Below, in pieces: positions 9,279 through 18,097 of a stretch of DNA of 32,319 nucleotides (the stretch's first letter is position 1; each line of letters opens with the position of its first letter). Source of the stretch: Bordetella parapertussis (GTDB lineage: Bacteria > Pseudomonadota > Gammaproteobacteria > Burkholderiales > Burkholderiaceae_A); the NCBI GenBank assembly GCA_945877235.1, contig CAMCRF010000016.1, positions 1 through 32,319 of the forward strand, in the 5' to 3' direction. The notes below the pieces were generated by a model. The model was not told the DNA's origin. It saw only the letters and a list, made by a program, of their open reading frames with translations, and searched no databases. The position numbers and the translations under genes were made by a program.

Positions 9279-9311
9279 CCTGGGTGGCTGCACCAGGATC
9301 AGAAACTGATC
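9279..9311. other. Two adjacent small inverted repeats in the trxA/addB spacer
   Basis: In the 121-base divergent spacer, 9279-9297 can fold into a 7-bp stem with one bulged base. Directly after it, GATCAG (9297-9302) and CTGATC (9306-9311) form a 6-bp palindrome around AAA. They could be an operator or RNA hairpins in either leader. I see no strong sigma-70 promoter on either strand of this spacer. Confidence 0.3.
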
Positions 9312-9347
9312 GAGTGGTTTATCTGCGAGCCAGAATACCATAGCTGT

Positions 9348-12086
9348 ATGCAAACCGCTCAGGAAGCTCTCGGCCAGGAGTTGCGGGAGGCGCTGCTTTA
9401 CTGGAATGCCCAATGCGAGACGGAACGCGCATCCGCCCAGGCGTCCCAGTTTGCCAGACCCCACCTCGACGCTGATCTCGACTTAACCGGGATTCAGGGC
9501 GTCATTCTGACTCGGCCGGAGCTCGGCTCCGTGTTTCATGCGCGCATAGCCCGTAGGCCCCGTCTGGGCCCCCTCCCCGAGGCTGGCACCCTCGAAGATT
9601 GGGTCGCGCGCGCTCGATGGCGATGTGCGTTGCACTCGGCAGACGCTCCGCGCACCGAGACACTTCGGGCGTTTGAACTCGCTGAGGCGCTGCGCACGGC
9701 GCCTTGGATCCGCCGCACATTCGGTGAAAGCACCCGAGGCTTGCTCGACCTCGCCTATGACTGGGTTGCGCTTTTCACGCGATGGGATTGGCTGCTTGCG
9801 GCATGGCGGTTGGGTGGCGCTCCGCAGCACCGCTGCGCAACGGGGGGCGACCCGCTTGAGGGCTTGCATGCGTTGGTCACCGTCTATTGCGCGCAGACCG
9901 ATCCACTCGATCTGCCACACTGGCTGGCTGCCCGTACCACAAGCATGAGTGTGCTTGCGTGGCCCGGCAGTACCTTGCCGAGGTCGGTCATGGGCATTTT
10001 CGGTCAGGGGCCGATTGATGCCGAACATGTGGCCGCCGCGACGGTGCTCTGCGGGGGGTCACCGATTTTTTTGCGCCATCCCATTTTCGATGAGCCTGAA
10101 CCTCAGCCCGAATCTCACCCCATCATGGCGGCGTGGCCTGAATTACAAGACCTTTGCGCGGGGCGCGTGCCACAGCCCGAGGCATGGTCATCTCTGGCCA
10201 GCCGTCGCCGGCAAGTGGAGGCGCAGGGCATTCAGGGCCCCCTTCCGGTCTTGGAGTGCTTTGAGGCACCTCAACTTGAGTCCGCAGTCGATCATGCGAT
10301 TCACGTCGTCAAGGCGCACCGCGACGAAAGTGGGGCCGCGCGCGTCGCAGTTGTGGCTTTTGATCGGCTCATGGCAAGGCGGCTCACTGTCAAGCTGCAA
10401 CAACAGGGGCTCACGGTTGAGGATCCCTCTGGCTGGGCGCTCGACACCACTGCGGCCAGTGCACCCCTCGACGGCCTTCTCGACCTCGTCCAGCCAAACT
10501 GCACTCCCCAACAGGCCTTCCACTGGCTCACGCTACCAATGGTCCAGTCGGTCCTGGGAACCCAATCCGATGCACTCGCGGATCTTTATCGGGGGTTCCG
10601 AAAGCGCCTGCCGAACGCATCGGGCTTTGAGGCACTTCCCGCGCATCTGAGGCAGATCCTTCTGCCTTTGCAGCAACTGACCAACGGCAAGGCCCCCCAG
10701 CCCCTAGAGGTCTGGTTGGCGCTGGTTGAGTCCGCACTCAGTGAACTTGGGCTGGCAACGGCCTTGGCCTCGGATGCGGCGGGCGCTCTGGTCTTGGCAG
10801 GCCTGCGGCAGCTCAGCGCAGACTATGTGGGCACTGGGGTATTGCCCACCCGGCTGCGTTGGCTCGAGTTCAGAGCCGCACTCTCGCGGAGGCTCTCGTT
10901 GGCGCGGCTGCCCCTCAGAGATACCCTTCGTGCAGAGGTTCGGTTGGTCAGCCTCACGGAGGCAGCCCTCGATCATGGCTTTTGCGCAGTCATTTTGTTG
11001 GGCGCTACCGAGGGACAGATGCTGGCCCCTCTGCCCAGCCCCTTGCTCTCTCGCCGCCAGATGGATTTCGCCTGCGCCAGGCAGCCGGAATCTGTCGATC
11101 ACGCCATGGCGCTATCGCACCTATCCAACATGCTCTGCCGGGGCACGCACCTGGTCTGCATTGGGGCACCGGCTCAAGCCGGTTCGCAGGTCCGTTGGGC
11201 CTCACCGTTGGTCCGACTGCGCGCTGTAGTGCCGTCTGCCATGCGGGTCTCTTCGCCGTGTGCGCCTGAGGAGGCGTCCCCCACGATAGTGCCGATTCAA
11301 GCGCCTCCCCAAGTGTCTGCGCCGCTGCCTGCTCGCATCTCCGTGACCAGCCTTCAGTCACTTGCGGTCTGTCCGCTTCAGTTTTTCTGGCGCGCTCAGC
11401 TTGAGCTCACGGGTTGGCGCCCGCTTGCTGCCACCGAGGGCCCGGCAGAGCGTGGCACGCGTCTGCACCAGGTCGCTGAGGCCGTGCCTGAGCGCCTCAA
11501 GCAGCCCAATCCCCCCACAGATGCCGAGGGGTGGCTGACTTTTCTGCTCGAGACGCTATCAAGCCGATTGGGTGGGCAGGAGCCCGAACTCGCCTCCCAG
11601 ATTGAGCTTGAGCAAAGGCTGCGTGCACTTGCACATTGGCTGGCGTCTCCCAGCCTGCCCCTGCCGATTGCGGCTGAGCGTCCGCTTGAAGGCGTGCTTG
11701 CGCTGAGTGGGCAGGCTGTAAAAGGCCGTGCCGATTGGCTCTTGGCCCAGGGTGTCATTGATCTCAAAACCACTGATCCAGCCTCTTTAAAAAGCGACAT
11801 CAAGAACGCGCGCACAGATTTGCAGCTGCAGGTCTATTACCACCTGCTCACGGGCAATCCCACCGCGGAGACGCTCGCATCGCTCGCACTCCTCAGTGTG
11901 GGGGTCGATCAGGTTGAAGCCATCGAGGTCAAGCCCTCTGCGCCTCTCGTGCAGAAGCTCGACCAGACGCTCACGCGCATCGCCCAAGGCGCGCCGCTCG
12001 CAGCGCTCGATGCGCAGGGCGAGGGCCTTGCCTGTGAGCGCTGCCCCGCGCGCGGAGCCTGTCGGCCTCAGGAGTGGTCTGCTTGA
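9348..12086 (+). CDS. addB: AddB-like subunit with C-terminal PD-(D/E)XK nuclease and Fe-S cysteines
   Basis: AddB pairs with AddA in the AddAB helicase-nuclease, which resects double-strand breaks for RecA. The 912-residue protein has a diverged helicase-like N-terminal two thirds in which I find no Walker A motif, so it is probably not a motor. The C-terminal nuclease shows LAVCPLQFFWRAQL, GTRLHQVAEA, GRADW with D796, VIDLKT with D805 and K807, and LQLQVYYHLL. C675 and the C-terminal C-x2-C-x5-C (C896, C899, C905) match the four cysteines that bind an iron-sulfur cluster in AddB. The ATG lacks a clear ribosome binding site. The stop lies 5 bases before the addA-like ATG. Confidence 0.82.
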   Translation: MQTAQEALGQELREALLYWNAQCETERASAQASQFARPHLDADLDLTGIQGVILTRPELGSVFHARIARRPRLGPLPEAGTLEDWVARARWRCALHSADAPRTETLRAFELAEALRTAPWIRRTFGESTRGLLDLAYDWVALFTRWDWLLAAWRLGGAPQHRCATGGDPLEGLHALVTVYCAQTDPLDLPHWLAARTTSMSVLAWPGSTLPRSVMGIFGQGPIDAEHVAAATVLCGGSPIFLRHPIFDEPEPQPESHPIMAAWPELQDLCAGRVPQPEAWSSLASRRRQVEAQGIQGPLPVLECFEAPQLESAVDHAIHVVKAHRDESGAARVAVVAFDRLMARRLTVKLQQQGLTVEDPSGWALDTTAASAPLDGLLDLVQPNCTPQQAFHWLTLPMVQSVLGTQSDALADLYRGFRKRLPNASGFEALPAHLRQILLPLQQLTNGKAPQPLEVWLALVESALSELGLATALASDAAGALVLAGLRQLSADYVGTGVLPTRLRWLEFRAALSRRLSLARLPLRDTLRAEVRLVSLTEAALDHGFCAVILLGATEGQMLAPLPSPLLSRRQMDFACARQPESVDHAMALSHLSNMLCRGTHLVCIGAPAQAGSQVRWASPLVRLRAVVPSAMRVSSPCAPEEASPTIVPIQAPPQVSAPLPARISVTSLQSLAVCPLQFFWRAQLELTGWRPLAATEGPAERGTRLHQVAEAVPERLKQPNPPTDAEGWLTFLLETLSSRLGGQEPELASQIELEQRLRALAHWLASPSLPLPIAAERPLEGVLALSGQAVKGRADWLLAQGVIDLKTTDPASLKSDIKNARTDLQLQVYYHLLTGNPTAETLASLALLSVGVDQVEAIEVKPSAPLVQKLDQTLTRIAQGAPLAALDAQGEGLACERCPARGACRPQEWSA

Positions 12087-12091
12087 GGCCC

Positions 12092-14809
12092 ATGACCGCC
12101 GAATTGGCCTGCGACCCCTATCGCTCGGTGGTGGTTGAGGCCTGTGCGGGCAGCGGCAAAACCTGGCTGCTCACAGCCCGCATCGCACGCGCGCTTTTAG
12201 AGGGCTGCTCGCCGGGAGGCATTCTGGCGCTCACCTTTACCAACAAGGCCGCGGAAGAAATGCAGGCTCGGGTCTGGCAGGCGCTCGAGAGTTTGAGCCA
12301 GGCCAACCCTGCAGACGTCCGTGCGCAATGCATGCAATGGGGCGTTCCGGAGGCGCGGCTTGAGGCCTGTGTTCGGGCTGCACCGCATGTCTTTGAGCGG
12401 CTGCTCTTGAGTCCAGAGCGCCCCTTTGTGGGCACTTTTCACGCATGGTACTTAAGGCTTCTCGCGTCTGCGCCCATGGGCTTTGCTCAGCTCTCTCGGC
12501 TCTCGCCGACGCAGCGTCCCACGCTGCTGCGACGGCAGGCCTGGAGGCGCTGGACAGAGCAGCTCAGTCGCTCCGATCGCGATTTACTGGGTTGGCTCAG
12601 TGCAGCGCTAGGGCCCTCTCGGCTCTCAGATTCGCTCTGGTCTTGCGTGTCCTGGATGCGGCAGGTGGAGGCTCACCAGGTGGGCGGTTGGGACGCACTC
12701 ATGCCTGCTCTCACCCCCGAGGATGCGCGGCGTGAGAACGATCGCGACACCGGTGACTGGGTTGCGTCGGTTCAAGGATTGGCCCAAATGCTCGCCAAGG
12801 CCTTTGGCGCACTTGGAGAAGATCGACACGCACATGCGCAGGCGTTTTTGTCCCTAACCCAGGAAGGGAACCCTTCGGAAAGCATCTCGGCTCTGGAGAG
12901 ATTGTTGCTCGCCGCCGAGGCCAAAGCGCCGGCAGGCCAACGGTATAAGCGCCTGCGAGCGAAGCTTGTGCGAAATGCCGACCGTCGGGCCTGGACTCCC
13001 CTTGCTGAGGATCCAGAGGCGTTATTGGGTCGTTTTGTCGAGGGTTTGACAGCACTGGCCCAACGGCAGTCGCATCGCACCCAACAAGCCCGCCAACATG
13101 CACTCATGCAGCTCGCCCGTGGACTATCCTGCGCCGCGGAGGCCACCTCCAGTCTCACCGACGAAACCGACTTTGACGGCATCGAGGCGGCAGTGCTGCA
13201 GCTGGTCCAGTCCGATGATGGCCTCGAGATACTCACTCGGTGGGACTGTCGCACTGAGCAGATCCTCGTCGATGAGTTTCAAGACACCAGCCCAGCGCAA
13301 TGGGCGTTGCTGCGCTGCTGGTTGGAGGCACACGTGGGTGCAGAGGCTCCGCAGGCAACTGCCCCACGCGTTTTTCTGGTCGGTGACCCTAAGCAGTCGA
13401 TCTATCAGTTTCGCGGCGGCGATCCACGAGTATTCGAGGCTGCGCGTGCCTGGCTATCGGAGCGCTATGAGGCCCAGGTTCTGGCTGCTGATCAGACGCG
13501 ACGGTGCGGCCAGGCGGTGGTCGATCTCCTCAATGGGGTCATGCCGGGGCTCATGAACACCACACAACATCCCGACCGATATCGGCCCCACCAGACGCTT
13601 GCTGAGCAAAAGCTTGGGGGAGTGTTTCACCTTCCACTGGTTCCCAAGACGCGAGCCTCGGAGCCAGAGAAAGCCGAAATCGACTGGCTCGCGCGCGATT
13701 GGCTTGCTGAGCCAAGACGGCCGCGCGTTCAGTCTCCACACGTCGAGGAGGGTCAGCAGATTGCTGCCTTTCTAAGACATATGCATGAGCGTGGGCCCTG
13801 TCTGGATTGGTCAGAAATGCGGGTGCTGGTGCGTGCGCGAACGCACCTGCAGGCCATTGAGCAGGCCCTCACAGCAGCGTCCATTCCGTTTGTGAGCGAT
13901 CGCGCCGGCGGGCTGCTCGAAGATCCTCTTGTGCTCGATCTGCTCGCCCTCTGCCGGCTCATGGTCTACCCCTTCTCAGACCAAGATTTTGCGCATGTGG
14001 CCTGCTCGCCGCTCTTTGAGTGTCCCGTGCAAGACCTGCCCACTGTCTTCTCCGCCGCGCGCGCTCACGGGATCAGTGGCCTGGATTACCTCGTTTCCTC
14101 AGGTGCGCCCTCGGCCCTCGCAGGGCCGTGGGCCGTCATGCGCGAGCGCATGCTCGACTGGGCAGGCTTGGCCAAGGTGCTTCCAATCCACGATTTCCTC
14201 AGTCGAGCCGTTGATCAGTCTGGGCTTGAAAGCACCCTCGCGCGTCGCTTGCCGGCAGTCCAGGCCGCGCAGGCGCGGGCCAATCTGGATGCGTTTCTCG
14301 GGTTTAGTCTTCAGTGGGAGGGTGGGCGACAGCCCAGCCTGAGCCGCTTCGTACACGACCTCGAAGACAGGCGTCTTGGTATGCAAGATGAACAGCCCGG
14401 GCTGGGCATCCCAGACCAGCAATGGAATGCGGTAACCCTGCAGTCATTGCATGCAGCCAAGGGGCTCGAGTCCGAGCTGGTTGTCCTTGCATGCGCGGCG
14501 GCAGGCAGTCGCACCGAAGGTGCCTTGCGCTGGATCCCTGGGTGGTCTGACGCACGCGATCGCGTTGAGTCGCTCGATGCCTGGCTCTCGCAAGACTTGC
14601 TAAGCCCCACACAGCTGGCTCGGCTCGAGGAACAGCGTTTGGAATCAGCGGCCGAGACGGCCAATCTGCTCTACGTGGCGATTACCCGGGCGCGTCGCTA
14701 CCTTGCGGTCAGCGGGGTGGAGGGAGATGGGCAGTGGTACTCCGTGGTAGCGGCTAACACCCCCATGTGGGATCTCAACGCGCATAGAGAGGAGCCCACG
14801 CGGTCATGA
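12092..14809 (+). CDS. addA: AddA-like UvrD/Rep-family helicase lacking the nuclease domain
   Basis: This is the ATP-driven motor of AddAB. The 905-residue product has the whole set of superfamily 1A motifs: Walker A ACAGSGKT (K23), Ia LTFTNKAAEEM, II VDEFQDTSP (D394, E395), III VGDPKQSIYQFRGGDP (D432), the arginine motif DQTRRC, V LHAAKGLE (K790) and VI LLYVAITRARR (R866). Full AddA proteins continue into a RecB-type nuclease; this one stops about 40 residues after motif VI, and the nuclease is encoded by the next gene in a different frame. The start is ATG 12092; GTG 12074 would overlap addB. AddA is preferred over RecB because the partner is AddB-like and no recC or recD is seen. Confidence 0.88.
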   Translation: MTAELACDPYRSVVVEACAGSGKTWLLTARIARALLEGCSPGGILALTFTNKAAEEMQARVWQALESLSQANPADVRAQCMQWGVPEARLEACVRAAPHVFERLLLSPERPFVGTFHAWYLRLLASAPMGFAQLSRLSPTQRPTLLRRQAWRRWTEQLSRSDRDLLGWLSAALGPSRLSDSLWSCVSWMRQVEAHQVGGWDALMPALTPEDARRENDRDTGDWVASVQGLAQMLAKAFGALGEDRHAHAQAFLSLTQEGNPSESISALERLLLAAEAKAPAGQRYKRLRAKLVRNADRRAWTPLAEDPEALLGRFVEGLTALAQRQSHRTQQARQHALMQLARGLSCAAEATSSLTDETDFDGIEAAVLQLVQSDDGLEILTRWDCRTEQILVDEFQDTSPAQWALLRCWLEAHVGAEAPQATAPRVFLVGDPKQSIYQFRGGDPRVFEAARAWLSERYEAQVLAADQTRRCGQAVVDLLNGVMPGLMNTTQHPDRYRPHQTLAEQKLGGVFHLPLVPKTRASEPEKAEIDWLARDWLAEPRRPRVQSPHVEEGQQIAAFLRHMHERGPCLDWSEMRVLVRARTHLQAIEQALTAASIPFVSDRAGGLLEDPLVLDLLALCRLMVYPFSDQDFAHVACSPLFECPVQDLPTVFSAARAHGISGLDYLVSSGAPSALAGPWAVMRERMLDWAGLAKVLPIHDFLSRAVDQSGLESTLARRLPAVQAAQARANLDAFLGFSLQWEGGRQPSLSRFVHDLEDRRLGMQDEQPGLGIPDQQWNAVTLQSLHAAKGLESELVVLACAAAGSRTEGALRWIPGWSDARDRVESLDAWLSQDLLSPTQLARLEEQRLESAAETANLLYVAITRARRYLAVSGVEGDGQWYSVVAANTPMWDLNAHREEPTRS
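14786..14794 (+). promoter_or_regulatory. Shine-Dalgarno sequence for the separate AddA nuclease ORF
   Basis: The sequence AGAGAGGAG lies inside the last codons of the helicase gene, 11 bases before ATG 14806. The spacing is slightly long but usable. Just upstream in the nuclease frame is a TAG stop at 14785-14787, so that frame is open for only 18 bases before its ATG. Together these favour re-initiation at ATGA over a simple frameshift. Confidence 0.55.
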
Positions 14810-15363
14810 TGCTCCCGGAGTCGCTGGCACAGCGCCAAGGTCGCGCGTTTCATGCCCTGATGGAGGCATGGAGGCTGCTGGATCAAGATGCAGCGCGACC
14901 CGCTCAATCGCTCGTTCGACAGCCGACGTGGTGCCAGATTTTGTCTCGCTTTGCCCTCTCGTTGGACGAACAGACCCAGGTCCTCGAAAGAGCACAGCGA
15001 CAGCTGCAAAACCCCGATATGCGCACGCTCATGGGGCTCTCTGCGCTGGGGGGCGCATGCGAGATTGCAGGCGAGTTGCTCATCGAGCGCGAGTGGCTCA
15101 CGCTCGATGGTCAAAGGTTTCGACCCGACTGGGTCTGGGTTCAGCCGGCGCAAGCTATTCGAGTCATAGACTGGAAATGGTCGGTGCAGGCGAGCGAGAT
15201 ATCCGATTACACCGCGCAGCTTCGCGGCTATGCCTCCCTCATGAGCCATCACTTCCCAGCGCGAGCGGTCGAAGCCCTCATCCTAACCTCGCTCGGAGAG
15301 ATCTGGCGCCTCGAGGCACAGGGCTTGGTACACTGCCAATCGGCGGGCCGCCCCGCATTGTGA
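14806..15363 (+). CDS. Stand-alone AddA-type PD-(D/E)XK nuclease domain
   Basis: The 185-residue product looks like the C-terminal nuclease of AddA on its own. It starts with the domain-opening motif QGRAFHALMEAW (H16), then ELLIEREW (E90, E94), RFRPDW (D108), the catalytic IDWKW (D122, K124) and DYTAQLRGYA (Q138, Y142). All key positions of the RecB nuclease family are present, so it is probably active. Its ATG overlaps the helicase stop (ATGA, 14806-14809) in the -1 frame. It most likely works as a third subunit of an AddAB complex, replacing the covalently attached domain; an evolutionary frameshift or a sequencing error is the alternative. The last 22 bases overlap the 4.5S RNA gene. Confidence 0.8.
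   Translation: MMLPESLAQRQGRAFHALMEAWRLLDQDAARPAQSLVRQPTWCQILSRFALSLDEQTQVLERAQRQLQNPDMRTLMGLSALGGACEIAGELLIEREWLTLDGQRFRPDWVWVQPAQAIRVIDWKWSVQASEISDYTAQLRGYASLMSHHFPARAVEALILTSLGEIWRLEAQGLVHCQSAGRPAL
15326..15334 (+). promoter_or_regulatory. Candidate extended -10 promoter of ffs
   Basis: TGG followed by TACACT (15329-15334) forms an extended -10 element 7 bases before the predicted 5' end of the 4.5S RNA. No good -35 hexamer is visible 16-18 bases upstream. The element lies inside the coding sequence of the upstream nuclease gene. Confidence 0.4.
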
Positions 15364-15441
15364 GTTCGTGAACCTGGTCAGGTCGGGAACGAAGCAGCCA
15401 CAGCGGAGCCTTGCAAGTGCCGGGGGTCCGGCTCGCCCCCT
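15342..15441 (+). ncRNA. ffs: 4.5S RNA of the signal recognition particle (small bacterial type)
   Basis: The core CTGGTCAGGTCGGGAACG followed by AAGCAGCC is the conserved Ffh-binding domain with its symmetric and asymmetric internal loops. The apical GGAA tetraloop (GGAA flanked by G and C) is intact, with the closing pair reversed relative to E. coli. The outer helix forms between 15342-15350 and 15429-15437 (nine pairs, one G-U) and continues with CCCC/GGGG and GCA/UGC. About 100 nt is the size of gamma/betaproteobacterial 4.5S RNA. With Ffh it targets membrane proteins to the translocon. Both ends are estimated from pairing, to within a few bases. It lies about 20 bases before dnaX. Confidence 0.9.
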
Positions 15442-15459
15442 CTTCCACACGGCCGATCT

Positions 15460-17085
15460 ATGTCCAACCTCCTTTTTGACGACCTTGCCCCACCTGCCCA
15501 GAGCCTGAGCCCTGTGGTGTTGGCGCGCAAGTACCGGCCGCGTCAGTTTGGGGCCGTGGTCGGCCAAGACGCTGTGGTCAAGGCCCTGCAGCACGCGCTG
15601 CGCACGGGTCGCATGCATCATGCCTATTTACTGACCGGTGCTCGCGGCGTCGGAAAGACCACGATTGCGCGCATCCTTGCCAAGGCGCTGAATTGCGAGA
15701 CTGGCGTAACCGAAGAGCCGTGCGGGCAGTGCTCGATCTGCCAGGAAGTCGATCGCGGTCGTTTTGTGGACTACCTCGAGGTAGACGCTGCCTCCAATCG
15801 AGGCGTAAACGACATACAGGAGGTGCTCGAGCAGTCGCGCTTCTCGCCCACGTCTGGCCGCACCAAGGTCATCGTCATCGACGAGGTGCACATGCTCTCA
15901 GGCCACGCATTCAACGCCATGCTCAAGACCCTAGAGGAGCCCCCTGAACGGGTGCTCTTTGTGCTCGCCACGACGGACCCGCAGAAGATCCCCGTCACTG
16001 TGCTCTCTCGATGCCTGCAGTTTGGGCTTAAAAACCTCAGGCGCGATGCGCTCTCAGCGCACCTTGCATTCGTATTGGGTCAGGAGGGTGTGGTGTTTGA
16101 GCCCATGGCTATGGAGGCACTCGCGCGCGCTGCGCGAGGGAGCGTGCGCGACGCACTCTCACTCACCGATCAGGCCATTGCGCATGGGGGTGGGTCTGTT
16201 ACCACGCAGGCTGTCGAGCAGATGCTGGGCCTGGTGGGTCGAGAGGCGCTCCTGGCGCTTGCTCTGGCGCTGGCTCAGGGGCGCCCTGCCGACGCAATTA
16301 CGGCCGCCGAGGCCTTGATGGCCTCCGGCGCATCAGCCGATGCCGTGCTCGATGACTTGGCTCGGCTCTATCACGAGCGCATTGTGCTGGGGGTACTGGG
16401 AGAAGACCCCAGCGCCCCGCCCGAGCCTGAACTATTGGCGCTCTCGCAAGCCTTGACCGAAGAAGATGCACAGCTCGCCTATCAGATTGCCACATTGGGC
16501 CGTCGCGATTTGGTGCTCGCGCCCGATGAGCAAACGGGCTTACAAATGACCATTCTGCGCATTGCTGCGTTTACGCCCGAGGGGCCCGCCGCCCCACGGG
16601 TTGCGCCGAGGCCCAGTGCGGCCCCGCTCCGTGCGCCAGCCGAATCAACCACCGCGGTTCCGCTCTCTTCCGTCACGCCCGAGGCGTGGCCCGAGATCAT
16701 GAAAAAGCTTCGGCTCACCGGTCTTGCACGTCAGTTTGCGCAGCAGTCGGCGCTGCTGAGCTGCGACCCCGCCCAGGGGCGCACCATTACCGCGGCCGTG
16801 CCCATTGCTGCACTCGCCGACGCAGAGCTCATCGAGCGGGTTCAAGCGGCGCTCTCCGATCTATTGGGTCAGGGCATCCGCCTGCGGGTCGAGGTCAGAG
16901 CAGCAGAGGCGCCCACCGCGGCCATCCAAGATGCCGCCGTAGCCGCCGAGCGGCAGTCCAAGGCCGAGCAGGCTGTGGCCCAGTCCCCTGTTGTGCAGGC
17001 CTTCATTGAGGCCTTCGATGCCACGCTTATTCCGGGCTCCGTTAAATGGACAGGGCCTGACTCCAACACCCCCCCTCAAGCATAA
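15460..17085 (+). CDS. dnaX: DNA polymerase III subunit gamma/tau
   Basis: DnaX is the clamp-loader ATPase and organises the replisome. The 541-residue product shows ARKYRPRQFGAVVGQD, Walker A GARGVGKTT (K66), the zinc module C79, C88, C91, C94 with the same spacing as in E. coli, the DEVHMLS Walker B and the sensor 1 / SRC region VLSRCLQF. After about residue 370 comes a Pro/Ala-rich linker, then a C-terminal part (PEIMKKLRLTGLARQFAQQ) resembling the tau polymerase-binding domain. I see no classical A6G frameshift site for a gamma form. No strong ribosome binding site precedes ATG 15460. It heads dnaX-ybaB-recR. Confidence 0.95.
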   Translation: MSNLLFDDLAPPAQSLSPVVLARKYRPRQFGAVVGQDAVVKALQHALRTGRMHHAYLLTGARGVGKTTIARILAKALNCETGVTEEPCGQCSICQEVDRGRFVDYLEVDAASNRGVNDIQEVLEQSRFSPTSGRTKVIVIDEVHMLSGHAFNAMLKTLEEPPERVLFVLATTDPQKIPVTVLSRCLQFGLKNLRRDALSAHLAFVLGQEGVVFEPMAMEALARAARGSVRDALSLTDQAIAHGGGSVTTQAVEQMLGLVGREALLALALALAQGRPADAITAAEALMASGASADAVLDDLARLYHERIVLGVLGEDPSAPPEPELLALSQALTEEDAQLAYQIATLGRRDLVLAPDEQTGLQMTILRIAAFTPEGPAAPRVAPRPSAAPLRAPAESTTAVPLSSVTPEAWPEIMKKLRLTGLARQFAQQSALLSCDPAQGRTITAAVPIAALADAELIERVQAALSDLLGQGIRLRVEVRAAEAPTAAIQDAAVAAERQSKAEQAVAQSPVVQAFIEAFDATLIPGSVKWTGPDSNTPPQA

Positions 17086-17096
17086 GGAGCTCCATC

Positions 17097-17426
17097 ATGA
17101 TGAAAGGACAACTCGCTGGTCTGATGCGTCAGGCCCAGCAGGTACAGGAGAAAATCAAGAAGGCGCAAGACGCACTCGCCGACATGGTGGTCGAGGGCCA
17201 GGCGGGCTCTGGTCTGGTGAAGGTCCAGGTTACGGGCAAGCACATGCTCAAATCGGTGACCATTGACCCCAGTCTCATGACCACTGACCCCGACGATCGT
17301 GAAACCCTTCAAGACCTCATCATTGCCGCAGTCAACGATGCGTCTGAGCGGGTAGAGCAGGAGAGCAATGCCCGTATGTCGGCGGCCACGGCTGGCATGC
17401 CGCTGCCCCCGGGCTTCAAGTTCTAA
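17097..17426 (+). CDS. ybaB: YbaB/EbfC family nucleoid-associated protein
   Basis: The 109-residue product has the features of the YbaB DNA-binding family: [19 protein letters not shown], then [20 protein letters not shown], a long C-terminal helix and the ending [11 protein letters not shown]. These small dimers bind DNA with little sequence preference and are nearly always encoded between dnaX and recR, as here. AAGGAG at 17084-17089 is ideally placed for ATG 17097; the adjacent ATG at 17100 could be used instead. The gene begins 11 bases after dnaX. Confidence 0.95.
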   Translation: MMKGQLAGLMRQAQQVQEKIKKAQDALADMVVEGQAGSGLVKVQVTGKHMLKSVTIDPSLMTTDPDDRETLQDLIIAAVNDASERVEQESNARMSAATAGMPLPPGFKF

Positions 17427-17446
17427 ACGCGCCGAATCAAATCCCC

Positions 17447-18076
17447 TTGGCTGAACGCGCGCTCACCGCCTCACCGCCCACCCTGCTTGCGTTGGCCGAC
17501 GCCTTCGCGAGGCTCCCCGGCGTGGGCCCCAAAACAGCACAGCGCATGGCGCTTCACCTACTGCAGCACGATCGGCCCGGTGCAGAGTTGCTGGGCAGAA
17601 GCCTCTTGCAGGCACTCGAGACTATTGCCCACTGCAGCCAGTGCAACACCTTCACCGATCAGCCCATCTGTGGGCTCTGCTTAAGCGACGATCGCGACCC
17701 GAGCGTGCTCTGCGTCGTCGAGACTCCGGCCGACCTTATGGTGCTCGAGCAGACTCAGAGCTTTCGAGGTCAGTATTTTGTGCTCATGGGTCGACTGTCG
17801 CCGCTCGATGGTGTCGGGCCCCGAGACATTCACCTTGAGCGACTGCTCAGTCGTGCCGCCGATCCAAGGGTGCAGGAGGTGTTGGTGGCCACCAATTTCA
17901 CTCCAGAGGGGGAGGCCACCGCGCACGCGATTGAAACACTCCTCACCTCGCAGAGTTGGGGTGCTCAAAAGCGGGTCAGCCGACTTGCGCGGGGCGTTCC
18001 GGTCGGGGGAGAGCTGGAGTATGTGGACTTGGGCACGATTGCTCAGGCCGTTCGAGACCGTCGGCCTATTGATTAG
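17447..18076 (+). CDS. recR: Recombination mediator protein RecR
   Basis: RecR works with RecO (and RecF) to load RecA on SSB-coated gaps. The 209-residue protein has the order helix-hairpin-helix [13 protein letters not shown] (23-35), four-cysteine zinc finger (C63, C66, C75, C78), Toprim domain from CVVETPADL (E92), and Walker-B-like C-terminal segment with [17 protein letters not shown]. The start is TTG 17447, 20 bases after ybaB; the resulting length is close to the 201 residues of the E. coli protein. No other good start exists before the HhH motif. Confidence 0.95.
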   Translation: MAERALTASPPTLLALADAFARLPGVGPKTAQRMALHLLQHDRPGAELLGRSLLQALETIAHCSQCNTFTDQPICGLCLSDDRDPSVLCVVETPADLMVLEQTQSFRGQYFVLMGRLSPLDGVGPRDIHLERLLSRAADPRVQEVLVATNFTPEGEATAHAIETLLTSQSWGAQKRVSRLARGVPVGGELEYVDLGTIAQAVRDRRPID

Positions 18077-18097
18077 TGATAAAAACAGGAGAAAGTC

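Noticed and set aside
16699..16710. Possible programmed frameshift site in dnaX (ATG AAA AAG) near the place where the gamma form arises in E. coli
   Set aside because: The run has only five A before G, so the slippery heptamer is G AAA AAG rather than A AAA AAG, and the -1 frame stays open for over 300 bases instead of stopping quickly. A gamma product is not supported.
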